This document shows positions 25,692 to 36,677 of a stretch of 64,000 nt of DNA, in pieces (the stretch's first letter is position 1; every line of letters starts with the position of its first letter). Source of the stretch: Gemmatimonas phototrophica (GTDB lineage: Bacteria; Gemmatimonadota; Gemmatimonadetes; Gemmatimonadales; Gemmatimonadaceae); NCBI GenBank assembly GCA_945869195.1, contig CAMBNV010000004.1:62001-126000 (forward strand), given 5' to 3'. The translations under genes and the position numbers were made by a program. The notes under the pieces were generated by a model. The model was not told where the DNA came from, made no database searches, and saw only the letters and a program-made list of their open reading frames with translations.

Positions 25692-26983
25692 TAGCGGACC
25701 TCGAGTCCGACGGTGGTTAGAAAACGGGCCCGCGCTTGCGCAAGCTCAACGCGATGCGCGGCGCGCACGAGGCGCGCCGTCTGCAGGTCGGTCTCGCGGT
25801 CCACGAACTCAGCGACCGTCACGACCCCCTCCTGATAGCGGAGTCGCGTCTCGTGCACGACACGTTCCCGCAGTGCGACAATCGCCGCGTCGGCCTCGAT
25901 CGTTCGCGCGAGCCGGTCGACCGCGGCGAGATCGGCGAGCGTACCGCGCCGGAGTCGGTCGGTGAAGGCGCGCTCCTCGCGCATGATCACCTGTTGCTCC
26001 AACGCGAGGGCCTCGCGCTCGCGCTGCACCGCGCCCCAGTCGAACGGGGCCCATTCCACCTGCACCCCCGCGAGCCAATATCCATCGAACTCACGTGCGA
26101 GCTGGTTGAGACCCGGGCGGCCGTACCCCGAGCGCCCGAACGCCGAGACGCGCGGTTGCTCCTGCGCCGCGACCGCCGTACGACGACGCTCGACCAGCTC
26201 CCGGCCGCGCGCGAACTGCTCGTACTCGGGGCGCGTACGGAGCGAGTCGACAGCACGCCGCGCCGCGATTACAGCCGGACCGCTCTCGGGCATCGCCAGG
26301 GCGTCACTGGCAGTGATGGTGCGGCCGGTGAGATCGCCGAGCAGCGCGAGGGCGACCTGCCGACCCGACTCGACCTCGTCGAGCGACTGTCCCCGGCGCA
26401 GCAGCTCGGCTTCAAGCATCGCCGCTTCGCCCGCGAGGGACGCGCCCGCGGACACGCGCGCGCTGGCCAGACGCAGCTGTACCTCGAGATCGGCGATGCC
26501 AGCCCGAAGCACGCTCGACTGCCCATCGAGCATCAGGGCCGTAAAGAAGGCATCGTTGACCAGCTGACGCTGCGCGTAGAGCACCGCGGCGACGCGCGCC
26601 TCTGACTCCGCGAGCTGCGCGCGTTCCGCTTCCTCGCGCGGTCCGCGCGAGGGATCGAAGAGCCGTACACGCGCCGCGAGACTTGCATCGTACGTGTCCT
26701 TGTAGGGCATCAGCGCGCCAGGGATCGGCACACTCGTCACATCAGACTGATGTTGTGCCTGGCCATTCACGCCGATCGTAGGGAATCGTTCGGCACGCAG
26801 GTTCTCCAGGCGGAGGCGGCTCTGCTCGGTCAGTAACCGTGCCTGCGTGCTGCGCGGATCATGCGCGACGGCGGCGCGTTGGAGATCGGCGAGGTGCACC
26901 GTGTCGAGCGACTGTGCCTGTGTTGGCACCGGACCGAACAGCAGCGTCGCTGAGAGCAGCGTGGGTACGAGGGAGCGGATCAT
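25691..26983 (-). CDS. TolC-like outer membrane efflux protein
   Basis: 430 residues with signal peptide (about 1-23, ending PTQAQS). Two OEP repeats are seen: LADLQRAAVAHDPRSTQARL with helical heptads, and the second half around DWGAVQREREALALEQQVI, each giving one strand-helix-helix-strand unit of the TolC trimer. Length is near the low end for the family. Placed between the TetR regulator (ATGA overlap) and the HlyD gene, it supplies the outer-membrane exit of this efflux machine, confirming a diderm host. Confidence 0.9.
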   Translation of the reverse strand: MIRSLVPTLLSATLLFGPVPTQAQSLDTVHLADLQRAAVAHDPRSTQARLLTEQSRLRLENLRAERFPTIGVNGQAQHQSDVTSVPIPGALMPYKDTYDASLAARVRLFDPSRGPREEAERAQLAESEARVAAVLYAQRQLVNDAFFTALMLDGQSSVLRAGIADLEVQLRLASARVSAGASLAGEAAMLEAELLRRGQSLDEVESGRQVALALLGDLTGRTITASDALAMPESGPAVIAARRAVDSLRTRPEYEQFARGRELVERRRTAVAAQEQPRVSAFGRSGYGRPGLNQLAREFDGYWLAGVQVEWAPFDWGAVQREREALALEQQVIMREERAFTDRLRRGTLADLAAVDRLARTIEADAAIVALRERVVHETRLRYQEGVVTVAEFVDRETDLQTARLVRAAHRVELAQARARFLTTVGLEVR

Positions 26984-27651
26984 GGGCGCAGGGTGTTGAG
27001 GATCTGTTGCGGCAAATCAGCGCGGCGGACGTCAAGAAATCGCTCCCAGTCGGCGGAATCGAGACCGATGAGGTGCGCAAGCATCGGTCTGGCGGCGAAT
27101 GGGAAGACACAGAGCGAGGCGAGGTTTACGACAAACTGTTCGGCGGTGATCAGACGGAAGTCGCCGCGCTTGGCGCGCAACGCGAGATCGCGCCCGAGCA
27201 CGGCGAGCGCGCGGCGCGGCGCGTCCGGAACGCCTGCGCTCACGAGCTCGCTCGCGAGCGCCACCATGCGCTCGGGATTGAAGTTCATCTCGCCAAGCAC
27301 GAAGCCTGGCAGAAACGGATGCGCGCGCAGCGTATCGAGGTAATGGTGGACGACCCGCTCAACGCGCGCCTCGATGGAGGCGTCGGACGAGAGGATGCGC
27401 AGAATGCCCGGAAAGAGCTTGGCTGCGGACTCGCGGAACACGGCGAGCGCGAGGCCGTCCTTAGTGCCGAAGTAGTAGTGAAGGAGCGCCTGGTTCACGC
27501 CCGCCTCCTCCGCGATCTCCTGCATGCGAGCGCCGCCGGAGCCGCGGCGAACAAAGACCGTGCGTGCCGCATCGAGGATGCGACGCTCGGTCTCGCCGTC
27601 GCCTGACTTGGCTGTGGCGGGAGTCTTTACCCTCGTCTTCGTAGCGGCCAT
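26980..27651 (-). CDS. TetR-family transcriptional regulator of the efflux operon
   Basis: 223 residues, ATG 27651. The N-terminal helix-turn-helix (ILDAARTVFVRRG ... MQEIAEEAGVNQALLHYYFGTKDGL) is canonical TetR_N; the all-helical C-terminal domain resembles CecR (YbiH), which controls ybhGFSR in E. coli. It is the first gene of the operon and overlaps tolC by 4 bp, so it is autoregulated together with the pump. The palindrome 18 bp upstream of its start (27669-27684) is the likely operator. The ligand is unknown. Confidence 0.9.
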   Translation of the reverse strand: MAATKTRVKTPATAKSGDGETERRILDAARTVFVRRGSGGARMQEIAEEAGVNQALLHYYFGTKDGLALAVFRESAAKLFPGILRILSSDASIEARVERVVHHYLDTLRAHPFLPGFVLGEMNFNPERMVALASELVSAGVPDAPRRALAVLGRDLALRAKRGDFRLITAEQFVVNLASLCVFPFAARPMLAHLIGLDSADWERFLDVRRADLPQQILNTLRP

Positions 27652-27668
27652 GGTCCCGATTGCTGTAG

Positions 27669-27684
27669 TTAACTAACCAGTTAA
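27669..27684. promoter_or_regulatory. Palindromic operator for the TetR regulator
   Basis: TTAACTAACCAGTTAA is a perfect 6 bp inverted repeat (TTAACT/AGTTAA) with a 4 bp spacer, within an AT-rich island between the regulator and the divergent small gene. The overlapping 8-mer AGTTAACT (27667-27674) is itself palindromic. Placement 18 bp before the regulator start and the size fit TetR autoregulation; CecR-type sites look similar in my recollection. Confidence 0.6.
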
Positions 27685-27756
27685 TAAATAGAATAGGCCG
27701 CGCCAACCGCGAACGCAAGCGACCCCCGCTCCTCGCCTCCCTATATTCCCCCCTCG

Positions 27757-27999
27757 ATGCTCTCGCTCGTCTTTCGGCTCATCCTCCGAGCCCTCGTCAG
27801 CCCCCGTACCGCGATCGCCCTACTGGTGGTCGGCTGGCGATTCCGCCGCAATCACTGGTGGACCCGTGCACCGTTTCTCCCGCTCCCGGCGCGCGACTAC
27901 CTGCGGTGGCGCCTGTACACCGCCTACGGCGATCACGATGCCGTCCCGGCGGTGGAGGACGTGATCCGATACGCGCGCTGGGCGGCGCGTATCGGGTGA
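27757..27999 (+). CDS. Small conserved-type protein, function unknown
   Basis: 80 residues starting at ATG 27757. The first 25 residues form a hydrophobic helix (LRALVSPRTAIALLVVGWRF), followed by RRNHWW and a compact Arg/Tyr/Asp-rich tail (DYLRWRLYTAYGD, VEDVIRYARW). It overlaps the queG start by 4 bp (GTGA), which strongly supports that it is expressed. I do not recognise the family. TATATT at 27742-27747 would place a transcription start only a few bases before the ATG, so this may be a leaderless message. Confidence 0.65.
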   Translation: MLSLVFRLILRALVSPRTAIALLVVGWRFRRNHWWTRAPFLPLPARDYLRWRLYTAYGDHDAVPAVEDVIRYARWAARIG

Positions 28000-28976
28000 A
28001 GCCGGCCGCGCCGAGCGACGTGTCAGAGACCGACCTCGGCGCTTCCTTTGAGTCGCGACTCAAGGCACAGGCGCTCGGACTCGGCTTCGATCTCGCCGGC
28101 ATCGCCCGACTCGGTCCGGCGGAGACCGCCCCGGCATTCCAGCACTGGCTCAACGCCGAGCATCATGGCGAAATGCACTATCTGTACCGGGGTGCCGAGC
28201 TGCGCGCTGACTCGACGCGCCCCGAGCCAGGGATGCTCTCGGCGGTGGTGGTCGCGCTCGACTACGGCGGCCGGCAGCCCAGTGGTCCCATCGCGCGATA
28301 CGCCCGAGGCGACGACTATCATCGGCTGATGTGGGACCGGCTGGATGAACTCCTTGCCTGGGTGCACGCCGAACGCGGCGCAGGGGTGCGTGGCCGAGCA
28401 TATGTCGACACCGGCCCGATCCTCGAACGCGATCTCGCCCGCCGCGCCGGACTCGGCTGGTTCGGCAAGAACACCATGCTAATCAATCCGCGCATGGGGT
28501 CGTTCTTTTTTATCGGATCGCTCTTCCTCGAGCTCGACCTAATCCCCGACGCGCCGTTCGCAGTGGATCACTGCGGGAGCTGCACCCGCTGTCTCGACGC
28601 GTGCCCCACCAATGCCTTCGTCGCGCCCGGTGTAATGGATGCGCGCCGCTGCGTCTCCTATCTCACGATTGAGAGCCGTTCGGCGATCCCGGCAGAGTTC
28701 CACGCCGCCGTCGGCGACCATCTCTATGGCTGCGATATCTGCCAAGACGTCTGTCCCTGGAATGTGCGCTTTGCCAACGCACCACCGACCGACGGACCGC
28801 TCTCGCCCCGCCCGGAGTTCGTCGGCACCGACGCCGCGAAGCTCGCGCGTGAGATCCTCGCGCTCGACGAATCCGCGTATAGGGAACGCTTTCGGAGCTC
28901 GGCGATCCGGCGTGCCAAGCTGAGTGGACTGCAGCGCAATGCGACCGTCGTGCTCGCGAACACTGCAGAGCGCTAG
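27996..28976 (+). CDS. queG: Epoxyqueuosine reductase
   Basis: 326 residues from GTG 27996, overlapping the 80-residue gene (GTGA). The frame is open further back, but QueG homology starts at about LKAQALGLGFDLAGIA. The cobalamin-binding N-terminal half contains YVDTGPILERDLARRAGLGW and GKNTMLINP. Two 4Fe-4S ferredoxin motifs follow, CGSCTRCLDACP and CDICQDVCPWN. It reduces epoxyqueuosine to queuosine in tRNA anticodons, using B12 and Fe-S clusters. The C-terminal HEAT extension of longer QueGs is short. It converges on the decayed VOC gene. Confidence 0.93.
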   Translation: MKPAAPSDVSETDLGASFESRLKAQALGLGFDLAGIARLGPAETAPAFQHWLNAEHHGEMHYLYRGAELRADSTRPEPGMLSAVVVALDYGGRQPSGPIARYARGDDYHRLMWDRLDELLAWVHAERGAGVRGRAYVDTGPILERDLARRAGLGWFGKNTMLINPRMGSFFFIGSLFLELDLIPDAPFAVDHCGSCTRCLDACPTNAFVAPGVMDARRCVSYLTIESRSAIPAEFHAAVGDHLYGCDICQDVCPWNVRFANAPPTDGPLSPRPEFVGTDAAKLAREILALDESAYRERFRSSAIRRAKLSGLQRNATVVLANTAER

Positions 28977-29002
28977 CGCACGCGCAATCGGACCGCTGTA
29001 CC

Positions 29003-29665
29003 TCAGGGATCCCGAACCACGGCGTCCACTCCCTCACGGTCCACCGAGCACTGCGCGACCGCGAGGCTCGTAGCGACGGCAGCGGCGGCGGCGTCCGGCA
29101 GCTCGATCGTCCACTCGACCAATCGCGCCTCGTCGTCCCCCGCTGGTAGCGCGTCCGCGCCAGCCCAGACGTTGGTGCCGACGTGATGGTGATACCCCCC
29201 GGCGCCAAAGAAGCGCGCCCCGGGATAGCTCCACATCATGCGATCGAAGCCTAACGCGCCTGAGTAGAACGCCGACGCGCGCGCGAGGTCGGCAACATGC
29301 AGATGTACGTGACCGATCACGGTGCCGCTCGGCATCCCGGCCCACCGCGTCGGACCCGCCACCGACTCGAGCCCGAGTAGATCCACTGATCCTGCACCCA
29401 TCACGAGCTCGCGTCCGACGCGCTGCCAGTTCTCGCGGGGCCGATCAGCGTAGACCTCGATCCCGAGCCCGTCGGGATCCGTGAGATAGAATGCCTCGCT
29501 CACGAGGTGATCTCCGGCGCCGGCGCGCACACCATGTACCGCGAGGTGCCGCACGAACTGACCGAGTGAGGGACACCCGAGGCGCGTCGACGCAGGAAGA
29601 CGAAAGCCAGGAGGGGCCTCGCCGTAGGTGCCAGGGAGTGCAGCGAGCGTCTCGTTTATGGGCAC
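29003..29665 (-). pseudogene. Decayed VOC-family catechol-2,3-dioxygenase-like gene (in-frame internal deletion and C-terminal nonsense codon)
   Basis: Read from GTG 29665 the frame gives 220 residues against roughly 290 for the family. The N-terminus YGEAPPGFRLPASTRLG is intact but jumps at once to PSLGQFVRHLAVHGVRAG; the usual stretch RVRLQVADL...LLPDR (about 65-70 residues, most of the first VOC repeat) is missing, in frame. The second repeat is intact (GHVHLHVADLARASAFY, FGAGGYHHHVGTN). Near the end VVRDP is followed by TGA and then in-frame GTAVRLRVR and TAG at 28973, so TGA replaced a sense codon, probably TGG. The protein could still be made in part, but the first metal-site repeat is lost. 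Family comparison is from memory. Confidence 0.75.
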
Positions 29666-29752
29666 ACGTTGGAGTTGTGAAGCGAACGCAGCGCAGGCAA
29701 GTTGTGGGCACACCACGCCGGCGTAGCCCTGCCCGCTCCTTCCTACCAACCG

Positions 29753-31348
29753 ATGACCGCTGCGCACGAAGAATACGACTGGATCATCATCGGTTCCGGC
29801 TTCGGCGGCAGCGTCTCCGCGCTTCGCCTGAGCGAGAAGGGCTACAAAGTCGCGGTCATCGAGGCCGGCCACCGCTATGCCGACGACGAGTACGCCAAGA
29901 CGACCTGGGACCTCAGGCGCTTTCTGTGGGCCCCCTCGCTCGGCCTGCGCGGCATTCTCCGGCTCTCGCCGTTCAAGGACATCTTCATTGCATCGGGCGC
30001 CGCGGTGGGCGGTGGGAGTGCGGTGTACGCGAACACACTCTACCGCGCCAAGCCCGCCTTCTTTACCCACGCGCAGTGGGCGCGTCTCGAGGACTGGAGC
30101 ACAGTCCTGCGTCCGCACTACGAGACCGCGGAGCGCATGCTCGGGGTCGCGACCGTTCCCTACGCCAGCGGAGGACAAGACCTCCTCCGCGCGGTCGGTG
30201 AGCACCTTGGCGTTGCCGACACCTTCACGCGTACACCGGTCGGTGTCTTTTTCGGAGAGCCCGGCCGCGAAGTCCCTGATCCGTACTTCGGCGGCGAGGG
30301 GCCGCCGCGCACGGGGTGCACGCGCTGCGGCGAGTGCATGGTCGGGTGCCGCGTTGGCGCGAAGAACACGCTGCTCAAGAACTATCTCTGGTTTGCTGAG
30401 AAGCAGGGCGCGACCGTCATCGGGGACCGCGAAGTAACCGACATTCGCCCCGCGGGCGCGGCGGACGGCAGCCAAGGCTACGAGATCACGACGCAAACAC
30501 CGGGCGCCTGGTTCACCAAGGGTCGACGCACCTTCCGTGCGCGCGGCGTCATCGTCTCGGCAGGCGCGCTCGGTACCAATCGTCTACTCGGCACCTGCAA
30601 AGCCAAGGGCTCCCTGCCGCGTCTCAGTGACCGCCTCGGCGAGCTCGTGCGCACGAACAGCGAATCGATCCTCGCAATCAGTCTCCCCGACGACTCGTCA
30701 CAGCCGTGGAAAGACGTCGCGATCAGCGCCAGCGTGCATCCCGACCCGGACACCCACATTGAGTTCGCGACCTACGGTCGGCACGGCGACTTCATGTCGC
30801 TCCTCATGGCACCGCTCACCGGCAACGGCACGAGGGTCACGCGACCGCTGATGTTGCTTGGGAGCATCCTCCGGCATCCCGTCCGCGCGATCAGGGGCCT
30901 CTCACCGATCGGCTGGAGCCGTCGCTCGCTGATCATTCTCGTGATGCAGTCGAGCGACAACGCGATGGCGTTCCGAGTCCGCCGCGGACTCTTTGGCGGC
31001 ATCTCCCTGCGCACAGAGCAGAATATGGAGCGACCGAATCCGACGTTCATCCCGGTCGCAAACGCGACGGCGCGGTGGCTGGCGCAGCACACCGGTGGCG
31101 TCCCGGCGTCCAGCGCGCTCGAAGCGGCGGCGAACATCCCCAGCACGGCGCATATCCTTGGTGGTGCGGTAATCGGCGCCGACGCGGCACACGGCGTGGT
31201 CGATTCGCAGCTGCGTGCCTTCGGCTATGCGAACCTGATGATCGTGGACGGCTCGACGATGCCGGCGAATCCCGGCGTGAACCCGTCACTCAGTATCACG
31301 GCACTCGCGGAACACGCCATGAGCGGGGTCCCTCCGGCTCCCCGCTGA
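29753..31348 (+). CDS. GMC-family oxidoreductase (cholesterol oxidase-like)
   Basis: 531 residues from ATG 29753; a longer frame from 29702 would run into the divergent VOC leader. FAD-binding WIIIGSGFGGSVSALRLSE is at the N-terminus, then GGGSAVYANTL, a Cys cluster TGCTRCGECMVGCRVGAKN as in bacterial cholesterol-oxidase-like GMC proteins, and the C-terminal substrate and FAD segment VVDSQLRAFGYANLMIVDGS with PANPGVNPSLSITALAE. It oxidises a secondary alcohol, possibly sterol-like or cyclic. It starts 87 bp from the decayed dioxygenase gene and ends 6 bp from the convergent LLM gene. Confidence 0.9.
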   Translation: MTAAHEEYDWIIIGSGFGGSVSALRLSEKGYKVAVIEAGHRYADDEYAKTTWDLRRFLWAPSLGLRGILRLSPFKDIFIASGAAVGGGSAVYANTLYRAKPAFFTHAQWARLEDWSTVLRPHYETAERMLGVATVPYASGGQDLLRAVGEHLGVADTFTRTPVGVFFGEPGREVPDPYFGGEGPPRTGCTRCGECMVGCRVGAKNTLLKNYLWFAEKQGATVIGDREVTDIRPAGAADGSQGYEITTQTPGAWFTKGRRTFRARGVIVSAGALGTNRLLGTCKAKGSLPRLSDRLGELVRTNSESILAISLPDDSSQPWKDVAISASVHPDPDTHIEFATYGRHGDFMSLLMAPLTGNGTRVTRPLMLLGSILRHPVRAIRGLSPIGWSRRSLIILVMQSSDNAMAFRVRRGLFGGISLRTEQNMERPNPTFIPVANATARWLAQHTGGVPASSALEAAANIPSTAHILGGAVIGADAAHGVVDSQLRAFGYANLMIVDGSTMPANPGVNPSLSITALAEHAMSGVPPAPR

Positions 31349-31354
31349 TGACGC

Positions 31355-32386
31355 TCAGCGAAGTGCTTTCCGCACCGCGGGCGCGACGACGGTGCCGTAG
31401 AGCTCGATCGCGCGCAACATCTTGTCGTGGGGCATCGTCCCGACGCTGAGCTGGAGCAGAAACCGCGTGTGACCAAAGAGCTCGTGTTCCCAGAGGATCT
31501 TGTCGATGACCTGCTGCGGGTCACCGACGAAGAGCGCGCCCGGCCGTGAGATTTCCGCGGCGAACTGTTGACGGGTCGGCGCCGGCCAGCCTCGCTCACG
31601 GCCGATCTTCGCCATCTGCGTCATGAAGGGCGGGAAGGCGGCCTCCACGGCAACCCTGGCCGAGTCGGCGATGAACCCGTGTGAGTTGATGCTCACCTCC
31701 AGCGTATCCAGGTCGTGCCCGGCCTTCACCCACGACGCGCGATACAGATCGACGAGCGGCTTGAATCGCTCAGGAGAGCCGCCGATGATAGCGAGCGCCA
31801 TCGGGAGTCCGAGCGTGGCCGCCCGCACCACGGACTCCGGCGTACCACCGACCGCGATCCAGAGCGGGATGGGCGCCTGAACCGGGCGCGGATACACCGG
31901 CTGGTCCGTGAGCGGTGCGCGGTGCTGTCCCTGCCAGGTCACCCGCTCGTTGGCGCGCAACTTGAGCAGGAGCTCAAGTTTCTCGGAGAAGAGCGCGTCG
32001 TAGTCGTGCAGGTCATAGCCAAAGAGCGGGAACGATTCAATGAACGAACCGCGCCCCGCCATGATCTCGGCCCGGCCATGGCTCAGCAGATCGACGGTGG
32101 AATACTCTTGAAAAACGCGTACCGGGTCGTCGGAGCTGAGGACCGTGACCGCGCTGGTCAGCCGGATCCGCCTGGTACGCATCGCCACGGCGGCGAGCAC
32201 CACGGCGGGCGTCGACGCGACGTAGTCCGGACGGTGGTGTTCTCCGACACCGAACACGTCGAGCCCGACCTCGTCGGCGAGCGCGGCCTCTTCCATGAGG
32301 TTCGCGAGCCGCTGTTCGGGCGAGATGACATCGCGCGAATTCGCGTCGGGCGTCGCTTCGACGAAGGTGTAGAGACCGAGTTGCAT
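31355..32386 (-). CDS. LLM-class (luciferase-like) flavin-dependent oxidoreductase
   Basis: 343 residues, ATG 32386. A TIM-barrel luciferase-like protein with [20 protein letters not shown], the FMN-binding segment [31 protein letters not shown] and [20 protein letters not shown]. Members are FMN- or F420-dependent monooxygenases or reductases; the bacterial class with the EHH motif often carries FMN. It lies 7 bp after copA on the same strand, so it is probably co-transcribed with the copper pump, a pairing with no clear reason. Confidence 0.9.
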   Translation of the reverse strand: MQLGLYTFVEATPDANSRDVISPEQRLANLMEEAALADEVGLDVFGVGEHHRPDYVASTPAVVLAAVAMRTRRIRLTSAVTVLSSDDPVRVFQEYSTVDLLSHGRAEIMAGRGSFIESFPLFGYDLHDYDALFSEKLELLLKLRANERVTWQGQHRAPLTDQPVYPRPVQAPIPLWIAVGGTPESVVRAATLGLPMALAIIGGSPERFKPLVDLYRASWVKAGHDLDTLEVSINSHGFIADSARVAVEAAFPPFMTQMAKIGRERGWPAPTRQQFAAEISRPGALFVGDPQQVIDKILWEHELFGHTRFLLQLSVGTMPHDKMLRAIELYGTVVAPAVRKALR

Positions 32387-32393
32387 TGGAATC

Positions 32394-34685
<2,292 letters not shown>

Positions 34686-34726
34686 CGGTCTCTCCACGGG
34701 CGGCGTTCCATCCCCTCAGATGGCGA

Positions 34727-34755
34727 AGTCTATATACCCCCCTCCCCTATATCAA
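34727..34755 (-). promoter_or_regulatory. Putative metal-responsive promoter upstream of copA
   Basis: On the minus strand TTGATA (34755-34750) is followed by a G-rich spacer GGGGAGGGGGG and TATATAGA. The spacing from TTGATA to TATAGA is about 15 bp and to TATATA 13, both shorter than optimal. G-tracts flanked by TAT are typical of CsoR-type copper operators, but only one recognisable half is seen. Suggestive only. Confidence 0.35.
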
Positions 34756-34935
34756 GAGAGACCCGCGAGTCGGTTTGTACAAGCCATTCGTACTTAGGTT
34801 TCGGTCTCGCTCCGCACGCGTTGGCGACCTCCTTCCTGGAACTCTCTGTCCTCACTTCCCCCTCGCAACGCCAAGACCCGCTATGTCGACTGGCGTCGGG
34901 GCCGCTCGCGCACGCCCTCGCTCACGCGTCGTACC

Positions 34936-35781
34936 GTGCGAGTGCGCGGTCTCGACTTCGCGGTCTGGGTGAGTCCGCCCGTCGCTGGCGCGACACCGAT
35001 ACTCGCGATCAACGGCGGGATGATCTACGGACATGGCCTGCTCTGGCCGGCCTTCTCACCGTTCGCCGCAGGCCGTCAGGTGATTCTCTACGATCAGCGC
35101 GGCCGCGGAGAAACGCAGACCCCGCCGGGGCTACGTGCGGCACGCGTGGAACACGACGTGCTCGACGTCCCGGCACTCCGTCAGGCACTCGGCATTGCGC
35201 GGTGGGATCTGGTCGGCCATTCGTGGGGCGGTGGGATTGCGTTGCTCGCGGCGGCGGCTGACCCCGACGGCGTGCGTCGGGTGGTGACCTTCGACGCGGT
35301 CGGTGCCACCTCTGGATGGCTCGACGAACTGCATGCCAGCGCGCTCGCGCACCTCAAGCGCCGCGGCGCAGTCGAGGAACATCGACGACTGGCACTCCTC
35401 GACCCGACTGCGCTGTACGAACCCGACGCCGAGCGCCACGCCGGGTACAGCCGCACGATGTACGCGGCCTGGTTCCATGATCAGGAAATGCGCACCTTCG
35501 CGCCGCCGCACTCCTTGAGCCGTACGGGGGCAACGATCGCCTCGCGTCTCAGGCGCGAGGGCTTCGACTGGCGAGATCACTACGCTGCCGTGTGCGCACC
35601 GGTGCTGCTGATCCACGGCAGCGAGGACGCGATCCCGCTCGCCGAAGCGGAACGCTCCGCGGCGCTGATTCCCAAGGCCCGCCTGGTCGCGATACCGGAG
35701 GCAGGTCATATGCCGTTCTTTGAGAACCCAGCACCGAGTTTTGACGCGGCACTGGCCTTCCTCGACGCGCCGGAGGGGTGA
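34936..35781 (+). CDS. Alpha/beta-fold hydrolase (proline iminopeptidase-like)
   Basis: 281 residues from GTG 34936; the frame runs upstream without another good start, so the true N-terminus could be slightly longer. The nucleophile elbow is GHSWGGG, the acid is in IHGSEDAIP and the His in EAGHMPFF; the oxyanion region begins NGGMIYGHGLLWP and YDQRGRGETQTP. The cap region (about 140-210) and the overall plan resemble proline iminopeptidases and related serine hydrolases. It overlaps the next gene, a matrixin-like protease, by one base (TGATG). The 250 bp before it contains the copA promoter but no clear promoter for this gene. Confidence 0.8.
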   Translation: MRVRGLDFAVWVSPPVAGATPILAINGGMIYGHGLLWPAFSPFAAGRQVILYDQRGRGETQTPPGLRAARVEHDVLDVPALRQALGIARWDLVGHSWGGGIALLAAAADPDGVRRVVTFDAVGATSGWLDELHASALAHLKRRGAVEEHRRLALLDPTALYEPDAERHAGYSRTMYAAWFHDQEMRTFAPPHSLSRTGATIASRLRREGFDWRDHYAAVCAPVLLIHGSEDAIPLAEAERSAALIPKARLVAIPEAGHMPFFENPAPSFDAALAFLDAPEG

Positions 35782-36557
35782 TGCGAGGAGGCCTCCCGGT
35801 GTGGATCTCGGCTTGCCTGTTCTTGAGCGCGTGCGGCGAGCGAGGCCGCGGTGCGGACGGGACCGTGCAGACCCCTCCACGAAGCGCCGCGGACAGCGCC
35901 TTTGTCGACTCGGTGTTGCGCGCCGCCGAGGACATCGGGGCAACGGTCACCGAGACCAGATCGAACAACCCGGCACCTCTCCAGAATCCAGACGCTGTGC
36001 GCACGGCGCTCGTGGCATACGCGAGGGGGACCTACATCGGCGAATTTTTCACCACCCACGATTCGACGAACTTCCGATGGCCTGAACGCACGCGCGATCC
36101 CTTGCGCGTCTGGATCCAGTCGAGCACGCTCGACGATTACACCGCCGCCCACTATACCGCGGTGCGTGATGCGTTCGACCCGTGGGTCGCCACGGGCATC
36201 CCCGTCGGGTTCGACGTCACCGAAGACTCCGCGCGCGCCGAAATCCTGATCACCTGGATCGCGCGCTACGAGAGTCGGACAACGGGTCGTACGCGCACCT
36301 TGCGCGACCAGCACGGCTGGCTCACGGGCGGCGGAATCGAGCTCGCGCTCGCACAGCCCGACGGACGGGTGCTCACGGAAAACGAGGTGCGCGCGATTGC
36401 GCGTCACGAGATCGGTCACCTGCTCGGTCTCGACCACACCCGGGACGAGACAAACATCATGGCGGCGCGGGTGCGGGTGACTGAGTTGAGCGAGGCGGAC
36501 CGTGCAACGGTCCGCCTCGTCTACCGGTTGCCGCCCGGCAACCTCCGCGCGCCCTGA
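35781..36557 (+). CDS. Matrixin-like (M10-type) zinc metalloprotease lipoprotein
   Basis: 258 residues from ATG 35781 (overlapping the hydrolase stop; GTG 35778 is an alternative). Lipobox-like FLSACG near residue 18 indicates membrane anchoring. The active site HEIGHLLGLDHTRD supplies three zinc His residues and the catalytic Glu; a Met-turn candidate, NIMAARV, follows. The upstream region RARAEILITWIARYE is the usual strand preceding the metzincin helix. There is no visible pro-domain Cys switch. The two-gene unit with the hydrolase suggests a role in extracellular peptide breakdown. Confidence 0.85.
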   Translation: MRGGLPVWISACLFLSACGERGRGADGTVQTPPRSAADSAFVDSVLRAAEDIGATVTETRSNNPAPLQNPDAVRTALVAYARGTYIGEFFTTHDSTNFRWPERTRDPLRVWIQSSTLDDYTAAHYTAVRDAFDPWVATGIPVGFDVTEDSARAEILITWIARYESRTTGRTRTLRDQHGWLTGGGIELALAQPDGRVLTENEVRAIARHEIGHLLGLDHTRDETNIMAARVRVTELSEADRATVRLVYRLPPGNLRAP

Positions 36558-36677
36558 GCCTGGGGTGGAGCGAGGTGTTCGAAGGGGCGGTGGGCCAAAA
36601 GGATTGCCACTCCGGCCCAGGTGTGCAACCTGAAATGGGGGGAGTTACCTCACGTCGGTCAGAGAGTCAGCCAATAT

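Noticed and set aside
27639-27756. A second operator or CRISPR-like repeats in the AT-rich gap
   Set aside because: Only one palindrome is found; no regularly spaced repeats exist anywhere in the window.
28973-29005. Selenocysteine or recoded TGA in the VOC gene
   Set aside because: Family position is usually Trp or similar, no SECIS-like structure is evident, and the gene also has an internal deletion, so decay is simpler.
29491-30201. Plus-strand frame at the start of the GMC gene
   Set aside because: Arg-rich shadow sequence; the FAD-binding motif is in the adjacent frame starting at 29753.
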